The notes under the pieces are model-generated. The model worked only from the letters and a program-made list of their open reading frames with translations. It did no database searches and had not been told where the DNA came from. 35,437 nucleotides of DNA from Hydrogenispora sp. (lineage in GTDB: Bacteria; Bacillota; UBA4882; UBA10575): positions 1 through 35,437 of the forward strand of contig DUQQ01000039.1 of NCBI GenBank assembly GCA_012837705.1. The letters run 5' to 3'. A program made the translations under genes and the position numbers. Position 1 is the first letter of the stretch, and every line of letters begins with the position of its first letter. Below are positions 24,146-32,592 of the stretch, in pieces.

Positions 24146-25174
24146 CTACTCAGAGCTAAATAGAACTTTTTTACAGTAATATTTCAAAAGCACCTGTAAA
24201 ACAGCGCCCACCGGTACGGCAAAGACAATCCCACTGAACCCAAACAACTCACCGCCGATCAAAAGAAGAAAGATGATCACTAAAGGGTTTAAACCGACAC
24301 GTCCCCCAATTAACCGCGGAACAATGACAATTGATTCGATCTGGTTGACGATGAAGAAGAGAATGATCACATAAGCCGCCCGCCAAAGACTGGCCTGCGT
24401 GGCCAGCAAAACCGCAGGAAAGGCCCCCACCACCGGTCCGAAATAGGGGATAAGATTAAAGACTCCAGCCAGTGCCCCGATGAGAATAGCCAGGTCAACC
24501 TGGAGAAACAAAAGACCGATTGTCAATAATAAACCAACCACTAGCGAAGAAAGGGCCTGCGCGCGAAGGTAGCCACTGACCACGGCAATTACTTCAAAGA
24601 CCACCTCCCGTTCTTCGCCAAACAACCGTTTGCTCCAGGTATAAACCATGGCTTTCAAATTTTCCATGTCTTTACTGAAGTAAAAGGCAAGAACCGGGAC
24701 GAGCAAGAGAAACAAGACCTGCGAAAAAAAAGACAATAACAGCGAAGCCAAGCGTAGCAAAAATTGGCGTAAAGCCGCCTCGCCACGGTATAAAGCCTCA
24801 TCCACCACTTCCCGGACATTTTGGGGTAACGCAAATCGCTTATATTCCTTATTCAGCCGGGTAAACCAGCTCTGTAGATCCTTGACGTAGGTCGGCAGTT
24901 TGGTTAGCGCCTGGTTTAAATCATCCAGAAGACCGGGGAGGAAATTTACGGCTAAAACCAGACCGAAAACCGACATGAGAAAAAAAACGGTGATCACGGC
25001 GGTCAAACGGCGGGCGCCTTTCCGTTCAAACCACTTCACCAACGGTTCGATGACAAAAGCGAGAAAGAAAGCGAGGAAAAAGGTGATTAAAACCCGGGGA
25101 AAAACAATCAAAGCAATAATAAACAGCGCTAAAACTGCGGTAACTACTAGTAACGGTTGTATTTTACGCCCCAT
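24146..25174 (-). CDS. AI-2E family transporter-like permease (YtvI/PerM type)
   Basis: A 342-residue membrane protein of the AI-2E exporter superfamily. It has two N-terminal hydrophobic helices, an amphipathic middle region (about 80-150) and a C-terminal set of helices with the family segments GALAGVFNLIPYFGPVVGAFP and GRVGLNPLVIIFLLLIGG. Substrates vary in this family, including ion antiport, and cannot be inferred. The ATG at 25174 follows AGGGA. In many Bacillota a paralogue lies next to alaS upstream of ruvX; here the AP-like and J-like genes occupy that position. Confidence 0.9.
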   Translation of the reverse strand: MGRKIQPLLVVTAVLALFIIALIVFPRVLITFFLAFFLAFVIEPLVKWFERKGARRLTAVITVFFLMSVFGLVLAVNFLPGLLDDLNQALTKLPTYVKDLQSWFTRLNKEYKRFALPQNVREVVDEALYRGEAALRQFLLRLASLLLSFFSQVLFLLLVPVLAFYFSKDMENLKAMVYTWSKRLFGEEREVVFEVIAVVSGYLRAQALSSLVVGLLLTIGLLFLQVDLAILIGALAGVFNLIPYFGPVVGAFPAVLLATQASLWRAAYVIILFFIVNQIESIVIVPRLIGGRVGLNPLVIIFLLLIGGELFGFSGIVFAVPVGAVLQVLLKYYCKKVLFSSE

Positions 25175-25262
25175 TTTAACTATTCCCTATCCCATGCCAA
25201 AATCGGGCTGAAACCCCGAATAAGGAGGTCTGGTCACTGTTTTAGTCAATCCGTTTCACCCT

Positions 25263-25472
25263 TTAGCGAATCCGTCGCCGCAAAGGCAAGAGCTTCCGCC
25301 ATAAACCTTCTTTACCCATCTCACCGATGAGGGACGGCAGGAAGGGGCCCAGCAACGCCATAAGACTACTCCGGCCTGCCATCTTCCTACGCTTACGCCC
25401 TCTTCCCATCATATGACTAACGAGGACCCCAATCAGTCCACTCGCCAATAATCGACGCCACCGACGGTTCAT
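25263..25472 (-). CDS. Small basic hydrophobic protein, unknown
   Basis: A 69-residue protein with Arg/Lys-rich ends and middle and two short hydrophobic segments (about 8-21 and 37-49). I do not recognise it. The consensus AAAGGAGG seven nt before the ATG at 25472 argues that it is translated. A weak 5-bp hairpin with four T residues (25199-25219) lies between it and the permease gene. A peripheral membrane or nucleoid-associated role would be guesswork. Confidence 0.65.
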   Translation of the reverse strand: MNRRWRRLLASGLIGVLVSHMMGRGRKRRKMAGRSSLMALLGPFLPSLIGEMGKEGLWRKLLPLRRRIR

Positions 25473-25647
25473 CTGTTTACCTCCTTTACTGTACCGACTC
25501 CGCCGCTTATACCAGTAGTATCCCTGGTTGCACCAATTATTAGCCGGTCAAAGATCTGGTAAACCGGAACAAACCATCAAACCATGAACAAGGTTGTTAA
25601 CTATTGGAGTGGACCGTGAAAATGATAATCAGGGCAAAAACCTCCGT

Positions 25648-26058
25648 TTATATCTCCTCAAAGGTATATTCCGTCACTACCTCCGCCTTTAAAGAACTCC
25701 GTACCGAACAGTACTTTTCCATCGAAAGATCAATGGCGCGGCGGATCTGCGCATCCCGAAGTCCTTTTCCCTTCAGGTGGAGACGGATCGTAATTTTGGT
25801 AAAACCGCGGGGGTGTTCGGATGCCCGTTCCCCCTCCAGCTCCATAGTGAAGGTGGTCAGTTCAACCCGGGACTTTTGCAAAATTAAGACAACATCAATG
25901 CCCATACACCCGCCCAGCCCAAACAAGACCAACTCCATTGGCGACGGACCTAAACCCCGCCCACCAGCCTCCACCGCAGCATCAGTGATAATCTGGCGGC
26001 CGGAATTACCCTCTGCTTCAAACCCCAAATACCCATCCCATTTTAAACTGGCTTTCAT
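25648..26058 (-). CDS. OsmC-family peroxide-reductase-like protein
   Basis: The OsmC/Ohr family reduces organic and fatty-acid hydroperoxides through a pair of cysteines. Both are present: one in LFGLGGCMGIDVV (about residue 51) and one in MEKYCSVRSSL. The protein has 136 residues, the usual length. The second of two adjacent ATGs (26058) is preferred because AGGAGG lies seven nt upstream. It belongs to the YhfA-like branch rather than Ohr proper. It stands alone, 187 nt after thpR. Confidence 0.9.
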   Translation of the reverse strand: MKASLKWDGYLGFEAEGNSGRQIITDAAVEAGGRGLGPSPMELVLFGLGGCMGIDVVLILQKSRVELTTFTMELEGERASEHPRGFTKITIRLHLKGKGLRDAQIRRAIDLSMEKYCSVRSSLKAEVVTEYTFEEI

Positions 26059-26245
26059 CATAAAACCTCCTTATCTATACTCGTAGAAGTAAACTTGTAT
26101 TTCCAAGAAATCTGCGCCAGACGTATGCGTAGGCCCATTCAAACATTGTATCCGCCTACCAAGTTTAAACAAACACTAATCTCAAGTCCGGCGCTTTACC
26201 CCAGCACGCCGCCAGCCAACAATCCGGCAAAGAAAACACACTCCC

Positions 26246-26803
26246 TTAGTTTTTCACTTGTCCCAGCGGATAAGTGGCCAACTCCCGGTACAGTGGTCCC
26301 TGCGGCCTTAACTCACTGGCAAATAGAGTAAAAGCGGCCACCTCCATTTCGCCCTCCACCCCCCGGACTAATGCTTCCCGGTCGATCACTGCCGGTGGTT
26401 TTTTCACGCGTCCTAGGGTGAGATGAGGGGTGAAGGCGCGCTCGGGGCGTGGAACCCCCCTTTCCATGCATGCTGCCGTCACTCCAGCCGCCAAAGCTTT
26501 TAATTCTTCCCGCCCCTTTTCCACCCCCAACCAAAGGACACGCGGTGCTTTCCAAGAGGGAAAAACTCCGCCCGGCCCTAAAGAATGCTGGAAGTTTCTT
26601 TGTTCAGTCGCAGTTTTTTGTAACAGGGGGTCAATTTCCGCGACCAACTCGGCCGGTTGTTCCCCTAAGAAAAAGAGGGTAAAATGGGCTTGACCAACGT
26701 CAATCCATTTGACCCCCTTTGTCTTTACCGCATTTTGGGCAATGAAAGCACCAATCGCTTTCTGCAATTCAGAAGCGAGCCGTACAGCCACAAACAACCT
26801 CAT
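26246..26803 (-). CDS. thpR: RNA 2',3'-cyclic phosphodiesterase
   Basis: Member of the 2H phosphoesterase (LigT) family that opens 2',3'-cyclic phosphates on RNA ends. The 185-residue protein has both catalytic HxT motifs, HFTLFFLGE and HLTLGRVK, at the usual spacing and matches the family length. The ATG at 26803 begins MRLFVAVRL, the typical N-terminus; an ATG at 26818 lacks a spaced ribosome binding site. Confidence 0.93.
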   Translation of the reverse strand: MRLFVAVRLASELQKAIGAFIAQNAVKTKGVKWIDVGQAHFTLFFLGEQPAELVAEIDPLLQKTATEQRNFQHSLGPGGVFPSWKAPRVLWLGVEKGREELKALAAGVTAACMERGVPRPERAFTPHLTLGRVKKPPAVIDREALVRGVEGEMEVAAFTLFASELRPQGPLYRELATYPLGQVKN

Positions 26804-26999
26804 TCCACTCAACCCCATCCCACCGTCTCTTTTTTAATAAAGATCATTCGGTCATGCTCCCAGCGCTAGAAGCACTGCTGCGAATGACCAGCTTAAGTCC
26901 GCCTTTGTAGTTTGTCGCCCACCTGACCCCGAATTTTCAACCTACAGAATAGTTGGTCAACCCACCCGGCTTTGTCTTTGGTTCTCTTCGCAAATTAAT

Positions 27000-27033
27000 G
27001 TAACCAGCGTGAGTGACTTGGCGGTAACCAGCG
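27000..27033. repeat. Tandem 10-bp direct repeat
   Basis: GTAACCAGCG occurs at 27000-27009 and 27024-27033, a 24-bp period, just downstream of the metallophosphoesterase stop. No function is evident. The remaining gap toward thpR (26804-26999) contains a 7-bp TCATTCG/CGAATGA inverted repeat and no gene. Confidence 0.5.
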
Positions 27034-27040
27034 GGAACGA

Positions 27041-28477
27041 CTACTTTTCGTCGCCAGTCCCCTCTTCGGTTGTACCGGGCGCGTTCACCACCGTCCGTTC
27101 AAGAATAAACTTCCCATGTAAGCTGAAAACCTGGATCGAATCAACAGCGGCTAAACGATATCTCCCCTCTTTAAGATTAAACCGGAGCAAAGCCACACTA
27201 TAGGGAATTTTTTCGTTACCGAAACCGCGTAGACCCGCCGCTCCGGTCGTCCCCGCATTGACGAGCACCGTACCATTCTCTTCGCTAATCGCCATCTTGT
27301 GGTCATGCCCATACAATACCACCGGAACCCCCGCCGGAAGCGGGGTAACCAGCTTCCGGTTGTGCACAGCCAGAAGGTCGATCTCCCGGTCGGCCGCTGC
27401 CAGATAAGCCCGGAGGTTCTCCGCTTCCGCTTTCAACTCGTCATCCCCCGGTAGCAGGCGATCCGTCCCGGCACTAGCCGGATCCGGCCACCCCATAATC
27501 GTCAGCCCGTGCGTTTCGTAAATTCGTTTGGTCATCACGATCACATTTTTGTACTTGCGTAAACGGTCAACAACAGCAACCGAATCGTGGTTTCCCGGAA
27601 CAAACAGGTATTTCACCCCTAAGTTATTAATCTTCCGGTTCAACTCCGTTTCCAAAGCAGTACCGTAGTCGGTTAAATCTCCAGTGTCAATCACCAGATC
27701 TACTCCGAACCCGGCAATGACCTTTTCGATAAATTCCACCGCCGCTGGGTTATTATGAATATCGGAGACATGGAGCACTTTAACTTCCCCTTCAACGTTG
27801 GCCAAAGGTGAAAGGGTATTGACCCTGGCGAACACCGCATCCATACTGCCAGCCACTTCCGCCAGTTTCACGCTGAATTCGGGGAGACGGTTCAATCCTT
27901 CCTCAATCAAGCTCAGCGCCCACGGTGCGACCTCCAAAGCCCCCTCATAGCGGGGGGTCTTGAACGCTTCCTGGTCGAAACCGACCATAACCCCGCCCAT
28001 AATGAACAAAACCAGCAGGACCCCAACGCCCATCATCCGCCACCAAGCAGCGAAGCGGCGCTCGCCAAAAAGAACACTGGCAAACAAACCAGCTGCCCCG
28101 CCCACCAGGCATAAACGGGCAAGAAACCAATACAAGTGATCGCGCAACTCCACCAAGAGACCATCAAGATAAGCTCCGGAATCACTGACCCCAAGGAGCT
28201 CATGCTGGAGGAGGGGCAGATCGATCCGTTCCAAGGTGGCAGAAAGGACCACCGGCCATTGGTGGGTATAGGCTTTAATCTCCCCAAGGGGCGGGATCAC
28301 CAGTCGACTTTCGCCCGGCCAGCCCCAAGAAAAAGCAAATCGAATCGCAAAGGGACCAAACTCCGCTTTCATCCCGCCAAAGGCAGTTAGGCCCATTCCA
28401 ACAATGACCAATGCCAGCAGCAAAAGGCCGATCTTTTTCCCCTCTGGCCCCAGTTTTATCCGCTTCAACTTCTGCAT
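27041..28477 (-). CDS. Membrane-anchored metallophosphoesterase
   Basis: A calcineurin-like phosphoesterase, 478 residues. The N-terminal part has membrane segments at about 17-35, 115-137 and 148-166 separated by an outside region. A C-terminal catalytic domain follows with the full metal-binding set: HVSDIHNN, DTGDLTD, PGNHDS, AVHNRK and YGHDHK. The substrate is unknown; a nucleotide, phospholipid or phosphoprotein is possible. It follows the FtsH-like gene within about 50 nt and is the last gene of that operon. The ATG at 28477 has GGGG eight nt upstream; a TTG at 28525 is an alternative. Confidence 0.85.
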   Translation of the reverse strand: MQKLKRIKLGPEGKKIGLLLLALVIVGMGLTAFGGMKAEFGPFAIRFAFSWGWPGESRLVIPPLGEIKAYTHQWPVVLSATLERIDLPLLQHELLGVSDSGAYLDGLLVELRDHLYWFLARLCLVGGAAGLFASVLFGERRFAAWWRMMGVGVLLVLFIMGGVMVGFDQEAFKTPRYEGALEVAPWALSLIEEGLNRLPEFSVKLAEVAGSMDAVFARVNTLSPLANVEGEVKVLHVSDIHNNPAAVEFIEKVIAGFGVDLVIDTGDLTDYGTALETELNRKINNLGVKYLFVPGNHDSVAVVDRLRKYKNVIVMTKRIYETHGLTIMGWPDPASAGTDRLLPGDDELKAEAENLRAYLAAADREIDLLAVHNRKLVTPLPAGVPVVLYGHDHKMAISEENGTVLVNAGTTGAAGLRGFGNEKIPYSVALLRFNLKEGRYRLAAVDSIQVFSLHGKFILERTVVNAPGTTEEGTGDEK

Positions 28478-28528
28478 CGTGCTTGCCCCAACTTTCTGTC
28501 TGATCCTGCTGCTCCTGTCATCCAAGCC

Positions 28529-30013
28529 TTATGCGGTCTCCTTTAGTAAAGAACGGAACTCGGCCCCGGAGAGTTTCTCCGCCGCTAAGAGCCGTTCGGC
28601 CCCTTGTTTGAGGAGGGAAAGTTTTTCCGTCAGGATCTTTCTGACCCGTTCCTCCTGCGTTGTAATGATCTCCGTAAAAGTTGCATTAACCCGCTCTTTG
28701 GGTGTGTATTCCTCATCAACAATTCCCAGCGGGGAAAGGCCGTTATTAATAATCTCCTTTACAAGCTTTACCGTTTGTTCCAAGTCGTTACTGGCTCCGG
28801 TGCTCCGGGTGCCGTAAATCAATTCTTCAGCAATGGCACCGCCGAGTAAAACAGCGATCTGATCCTCCAGATCTGCTTTGGTGTAAAGGAAACGCTGGTC
28901 TTTCCCGTTCGGCCGCATAAAGCCTAACGCCTTCCCCCGCGGTGCTACCGTGACCGCCCCAACAGAGTGCGGACGGACCGTCTCACTGACCAAGGCATGA
29001 CCAGTTTCGTGGATGGCGACTCGGCGTAATTCTTCCCGGCGCGGCTTGCGTTCCAATTTCTCACCGAGAATCACTTTATCGATGGCCTCTTGCAATTCGG
29101 CAGTACCGATCACTTTCTTACCCTGTCGAAACGCTAAAATCGCCGCTTCGTTCACCAAAGATTCGAGATGGGCACCGGAAAAACCAAAAGTATCTTCCGC
29201 AATGGTCTCCAGGTTGACCGTGGCGGCCAGTGGTTTGTTTTTCGTGTGAATCTGGAGGATCTTAAGCCTCCCTTCCTTCTCCGGCAGATCGACCTGGACC
29301 CGACGGTCAAACCGCCCAGGGCGCAGTAACGCATCATCCAGTAAGTCCACCCGGTTGGTCGCACCGATCACCAGTACTTTGGTGCCATCGGCTGATTTAA
29401 TCCCATCCATCTCCACTAACAATTGGTTCAGGGTCTGATCATATTCCAGATGGGAAGTGTGTTTTCCTCTTTTTCCGCCCAAAACATCCAGCTCATCCAG
29501 GAAGATAATGGCCTTTTGTTTTCCGGTTTTTCGCGCCAATTTACGGGCCCGCGCGAAAAGCTGCCGTACCCGCTGGGCGCCAACCCCAGCGTACATCTGA
29601 ATAAACTCCGATCCCGAGGCCGCTAAAAAGACCGAATCTGTGTAAGACGCGGCCGCTTTTGCCATCAAAGTTTTACCGGTACCCGGTGGTCCGCTCAAGA
29701 GGATTCCTTTCAAGGGCCTGATCCCCAAATCCTTCACCTTTTCTTCATCCTTTAAAAAATTCAAGGCCTCCATCAGCTCGCGTTTGGCGATCTCCTGACC
29801 GCCAATATCGGCGAAGGTCACTGGAGGGATAGCCGTCTTATCGCCCGCCGTATCAATGGTTTCGTAATTCTTCTCCAAACCCCGGCCGTGCAGATAAAAA
29901 CGGAGGATAAAGAAGAAGCCGCCTAAAAGCAGGAAAGGCATCGGGTCAAAGCCACGCGTATATAAAAAAACCAAAACCCCGGCGCCGACCCCGATCAGCA
30001 CTTCTTTCCACAT
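28529..30013 (-). CDS. FtsH-like AAA+ zinc protease lacking the ectodomain
   Basis: Membrane-bound ATP-dependent protease of the FtsH family, 494 residues against more than 600 for FtsH. Two hydrophobic helices (about 5-19 and 25-40) are joined by a few residues, so the periplasmic domain of about 70 residues found in FtsH is absent. The AAA module has Walker A GPPGTGKT (108-115), Walker B IIFLDELD (169-176) and the second region of homology near 220-238. The protease domain has the zinc motif HETGH (335-339) and the third ligand D410 in GASND, so it should be active. The ATG at 30013 overlaps the upstream stop codon as TGATG, which implies translational coupling. It is probably a specialised paralogue, not the housekeeping FtsH. 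Confidence 0.9.
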   Translation of the reverse strand: MWKEVLIGVGAGVLVFLYTRGFDPMPFLLLGGFFFILRFYLHGRGLEKNYETIDTAGDKTAIPPVTFADIGGQEIAKRELMEALNFLKDEEKVKDLGIRPLKGILLSGPPGTGKTLMAKAAASYTDSVFLAASGSEFIQMYAGVGAQRVRQLFARARKLARKTGKQKAIIFLDELDVLGGKRGKHTSHLEYDQTLNQLLVEMDGIKSADGTKVLVIGATNRVDLLDDALLRPGRFDRRVQVDLPEKEGRLKILQIHTKNKPLAATVNLETIAEDTFGFSGAHLESLVNEAAILAFRQGKKVIGTAELQEAIDKVILGEKLERKPRREELRRVAIHETGHALVSETVRPHSVGAVTVAPRGKALGFMRPNGKDQRFLYTKADLEDQIAVLLGGAIAEELIYGTRSTGASNDLEQTVKLVKEIINNGLSPLGIVDEEYTPKERVNATFTEIITTQEERVRKILTEKLSLLKQGAERLLAAEKLSGAEFRSLLKETA

Positions 30014-30591
30014 CAGCCTCTACCTCCCTTCATCCCCCCGGCTTGGACCAGACCTTTTGCATGGTCAATGCGGGGTACCACGGAAAAATAACTTTCTTTT
30101 CCCTTCTTTAATTGCACGTAAAGATAATCCGCACCAAGATAAACACGGAAATCACCCGCTCCGGCTTCCGCCTGTAAGGCTTGGAGAACCTCGTAAAGGG
30201 TGTTGTATTCACCGGTCGCTTGCGCTTCAGCCAAAGCAAAGCTCAGTTGATAATAGACCTCTGCCAATTCGGGAGAAGGTTCATTGACGATCCGTACCTC
30301 TTGCACCGGCTGTTGCTTTCTGGTCACCACCTCTTGGAGGAATGGCTCGAGAACCGCCTGTAGGTTGTCCACCTGCTTGGGATCGAGCGTTAATTCTAAG
30401 CGCAATCCCGCTTTGTCCTCCTTAAGCTGAAACTCGGTTATCGCCGGGCTGGTTTTTACCCATCTTTGTAATGGATTACGCTGAAATAGTTTTTCGTACA
30501 AAAACCCGCCCCCAAACAGGAGCCCGGAGGTAAAAAGAAACACCAAAGCAACAATAATAATCTGTCGCAGGCTCCAGTTTTTCCTGGACAT
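30013..30591 (-). CDS. Single-pass membrane protein, unknown, coupled to FtsH-like protease
   Basis: A 192-residue protein with one N-terminal membrane helix (about 10-28) and an extracytoplasmic or cytoplasmic domain rich in Glu and Gln. I do not recognise the family. Its stop overlaps the start of the ectodomain-less FtsH-like gene by one nt. A role as the missing outside partner or adaptor of that protease is an inference from this coupling. AAGGGG precedes the ATG at 30591, and an extended -10 promoter lies upstream. Confidence 0.75.
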   Translation of the reverse strand: MSRKNWSLRQIIIVALVFLFTSGLLFGGGFLYEKLFQRNPLQRWVKTSPAITEFQLKEDKAGLRLELTLDPKQVDNLQAVLEPFLQEVVTRKQQPVQEVRIVNEPSPELAEVYYQLSFALAEAQATGEYNTLYEVLQALQAEAGAGDFRVYLGADYLYVQLKKGKESYFSVVPRIDHAKGLVQAGGMKGGRG

Positions 30592-30663
30592 TTTAATCCC
30601 CTTCCTAAATTCAATGTTAGGTCGGCCACTTTAATCATTACATAAAATTAATTGACATAAAAA

Positions 30664-30672
30664 ATTATAACA
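30664..30672 (-). promoter_or_regulatory. Extended -10 promoter for the FtsH-like operon
   Basis: The minus strand reads TGTTATAAT about 75 nt upstream of the first gene of the operon. A weak TCGCAA sits at -35 spacing. It lies just past the terminator of the HD-GYP gene, as expected for the start of a new unit. Confidence 0.45.
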
Positions 30673-30753
30673 CAGAAACGGTTTACTTGCGAGCCGAAGC
30701 GCCCCGGTAAGTCTTGGATCGAAGCTTTTTGCGGTTAAACTGTAAATTGGCAT

Positions 30754-30786
30754 AAAAAAACCGTCTGCCTTAGTGTTAGCAGACGG
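30754..30786 (-). terminator. Intrinsic terminator downstream of the HD-GYP gene
   Basis: On the minus strand CCGTCTGC (30786-30779) pairs with GCAGACGG (30768-30761) around a 10-nt loop, followed by seven T residues. Confidence 0.9.
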
Positions 30787-30799
30787 CGTTGGTTCTGTC

Positions 30800-31933
30800 T
30801 TACCCCCAAGGGCGGTTGGAAAAGGCCGTGGCCACCCTTTCGGAGAGCTTTTTATGTTCCGAAGCCGACAAGGTTTCCTCGATGTACAATAGATGATTCA
30901 CATCTTCACTTAGATCCAGGCGGATCGGTTGGCCGAGAAGCTCACCCTGCCGGTCAAAATAGAGGGAAAGAATCGGCCGGAAAGGTTGATTTTTGGAAAC
31001 TCGGATCACTTTGCCGATTTCTCCCGTGTTTAAACGCACGAATGTACCAATGGGGTAGATCGCCATTGTTAAGAGGAAGACTTTCAAAATTTGTGGGTCG
31101 AAGCCTTCCTGGTTCGCCACGATCAACTTAATTGCTTCTTGGGGCGTAAGCCGTTCCCGGTAGGGACGATCTGAGATACAGGCCTCATAAACATCGGCCA
31201 ACGCCACAATGCGGGCTTTATAGTTGATTTGGCTCCCTTTTAACCCCCGCGGATAACCGGAGCCATCATACCGCTCGTGGTGCTGTGCCGCCACCGCCTG
31301 GATCTCTGAGGACATGTTTCCGGCAAGAAGCTCGGCTCCATACTCGGGGTGCTTCCTGACTTCCTGGTATTCGGTGGGGGTTAAGGTCCCCGTTTTACGC
31401 CAGGTCTCCACCGAGATCTTTAACATCCCGATGTCATGCAGGAGTGCAGCCACACCCAATTGGTTCAATTCCTCTTTCTCGTACCCCAGCTGTTCCCCGA
31501 TTAAAATACTGATGATGCTGACGTTGACCGCATGCGAAAAAAGATAATTATCGTAACTCTTCATATGGGTAAGATTGAGAAGCAGGTCGGCATCCATCTC
31601 CACTTGTTCTAAAAGGTCACCGACCAGCCCATCGATGGCTTCTTGGGTGAAGCTGTCCTTACGAAAGTTCGTGATGACCCTTTCAACCGCCGCCACCGAT
31701 TTCTCGTGGGTCTCCGCCATGACTGGAGCTAAAATCTCTTCATTCTTCTCCTTGTCACTTCTCTCCGGTACCTTGATATAAACTTCGTCAATACTAAAGG
31801 AATTGATCCGGCGAATCATTTCCATTGTCAAGACTGTATTCATCGGCAGGAGCGTTACCCCCGTCCGGGGAATCAACACATCTTGGGCCAGGATCATACC
31901 GGGAACCAATTGCCCAACCCGAATCGTCTGCAC
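30800..31933 (-). CDS. HD-GYP domain protein, likely cyclic-di-GMP phosphodiesterase
   Basis: Cytoplasmic signalling protein of 377 residues. An N-terminal domain (about 1-110) precedes the HD-GYP domain, which carries LLHDIG (165-170) and HHERYDGSGYPRGL (218-231), the full signature of cyclic-di-GMP hydrolases. A C-terminal segment (about 295-365) has a PilZ-like or barrel pattern (VRLNTGEIGKVIRVS). The GTG at 31933 is preferred because GGAGG lies seven nt upstream; a TTG one codon earlier is spaced four. It follows the CheX-like gene by 12 nt, so the two are one operon ending at a strong terminator. Confidence 0.92.
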   Translation of the reverse strand: MQTIRVGQLVPGMILAQDVLIPRTGVTLLPMNTVLTMEMIRRINSFSIDEVYIKVPERSDKEKNEEILAPVMAETHEKSVAAVERVITNFRKDSFTQEAIDGLVGDLLEQVEMDADLLLNLTHMKSYDNYLFSHAVNVSIISILIGEQLGYEKEELNQLGVAALLHDIGMLKISVETWRKTGTLTPTEYQEVRKHPEYGAELLAGNMSSEIQAVAAQHHERYDGSGYPRGLKGSQINYKARIVALADVYEACISDRPYRERLTPQEAIKLIVANQEGFDPQILKVFLLTMAIYPIGTFVRLNTGEIGKVIRVSKNQPFRPILSLYFDRQGELLGQPIRLDLSEDVNHLLYIEETLSASEHKKLSERVATAFSNRPWG

Positions 31934-31945
31934 CAAAATCCCTCC

Positions 31946-32416
31946 TTATGCCTGTTTTTCTTGTAATGCTGCGTTAATCGTGATTGGACCATACTTCGTC
32001 TCGAGGGGGATCACTAAGAACTTTAAGACTTGAGTAGAAACGACCACATTTTTTCCAAGCAAGAGCGCCGGCGGAGTCAAAGTACAAAAATAACCCCGTT
32101 CGCTGAGGGAAGTCACCGCGCGACCAAGGATCATATTGGCCATTTCACAGATGGCACTTTTCGCCAATTCATTAAAGGTCTCCGTCGTTAAATTCATCAA
32201 CATCCTTGAAGCAAACACCAAAGCGGTGGCTTCGGAAAGACAAAAAATGATCTGTCCCTTCAAGTCCCCGGTAACACCGATCACCACGTTCACTTCGTCA
32301 CCACGGACCGGCGAATTAGCGAGCGATAGTTCACCCTTGGTTGCTTCGATTTCAGTGACCCGCTTTATAATATCGTATGCCGCACCAATAAAGGGATTGA
32401 TAAATTCCGCCTTCAA
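31946..32416 (-). CDS. CheX-like chemotaxis phosphatase domain protein
   Basis: A 156-residue protein with the CheX/CheC fold. The catalytic motif ExxN is present as E-M-A-N within AICEMANMILGRA, and the GVTGDLKGQIIFCLS segment is typical. CheX dephosphorylates CheY-P, or other response regulators when outside chemotaxis clusters. It is cotranscribed with an HD-GYP protein, so it probably links response-regulator and cyclic-di-GMP signalling. Two TTG codons are candidate starts; the second (32416) has GGGGG seven nt upstream and gives MKAEFINPFI, the usual CheX opening. Confidence 0.85.
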   Translation of the reverse strand: MKAEFINPFIGAAYDIIKRVTEIEATKGELSLANSPVRGDEVNVVIGVTGDLKGQIIFCLSEATALVFASRMLMNLTTETFNELAKSAICEMANMILGRAVTSLSERGYFCTLTPPALLLGKNVVVSTQVLKFLVIPLETKYGPITINAALQEKQA

Positions 32417-32445
32417 CAATAGACCCCCTTTAATACAGTTAGAGA

Positions 32446-32476
32446 AATTGCCTAATTCGTAAAAAATTAGGCAATT
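32446..32476. repeat. Perfect 12-bp inverted repeat upstream of the CheX/HD-GYP operon
   Basis: AATTGCCTAATT (32446-32457) and AATTAGGCAATT (32465-32476) flank seven nt. On the minus strand it lies about 30 nt before the CheX-like start and lacks a following T run, so it is not a good terminator. An operator or a leader hairpin is more likely. Confidence 0.7.
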
Positions 32477-32561
32477 AGATCCTTTCGGTACCTAGAACCC
32501 ATCACTAAGCTACTAATTTTAATATTCGGTCAAACTCGTAAGAACCCTTTTTTTTCACTTA

Positions 32562-32587
32562 AAAATCCTCCCGTACGGGAGGATTTT
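32562..32587 (-). terminator. Intrinsic terminator downstream of the L,D-transpeptidase gene
   Basis: A near-perfect palindrome, AAAATCCTCCCG/CGGGAGGATTTT around TA, followed on the minus strand by a T run. It begins six nt past the stop codon. Confidence 0.88.
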
Positions 32588-32592
32588 TTGCT

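Noticed and set aside
32477-32560. TTGACC as a -35 for the CheX/HD-GYP operon
   Set aside because: No acceptable -10 lies 15-19 bp downstream; the alternative pair has only three matching -35 bases.
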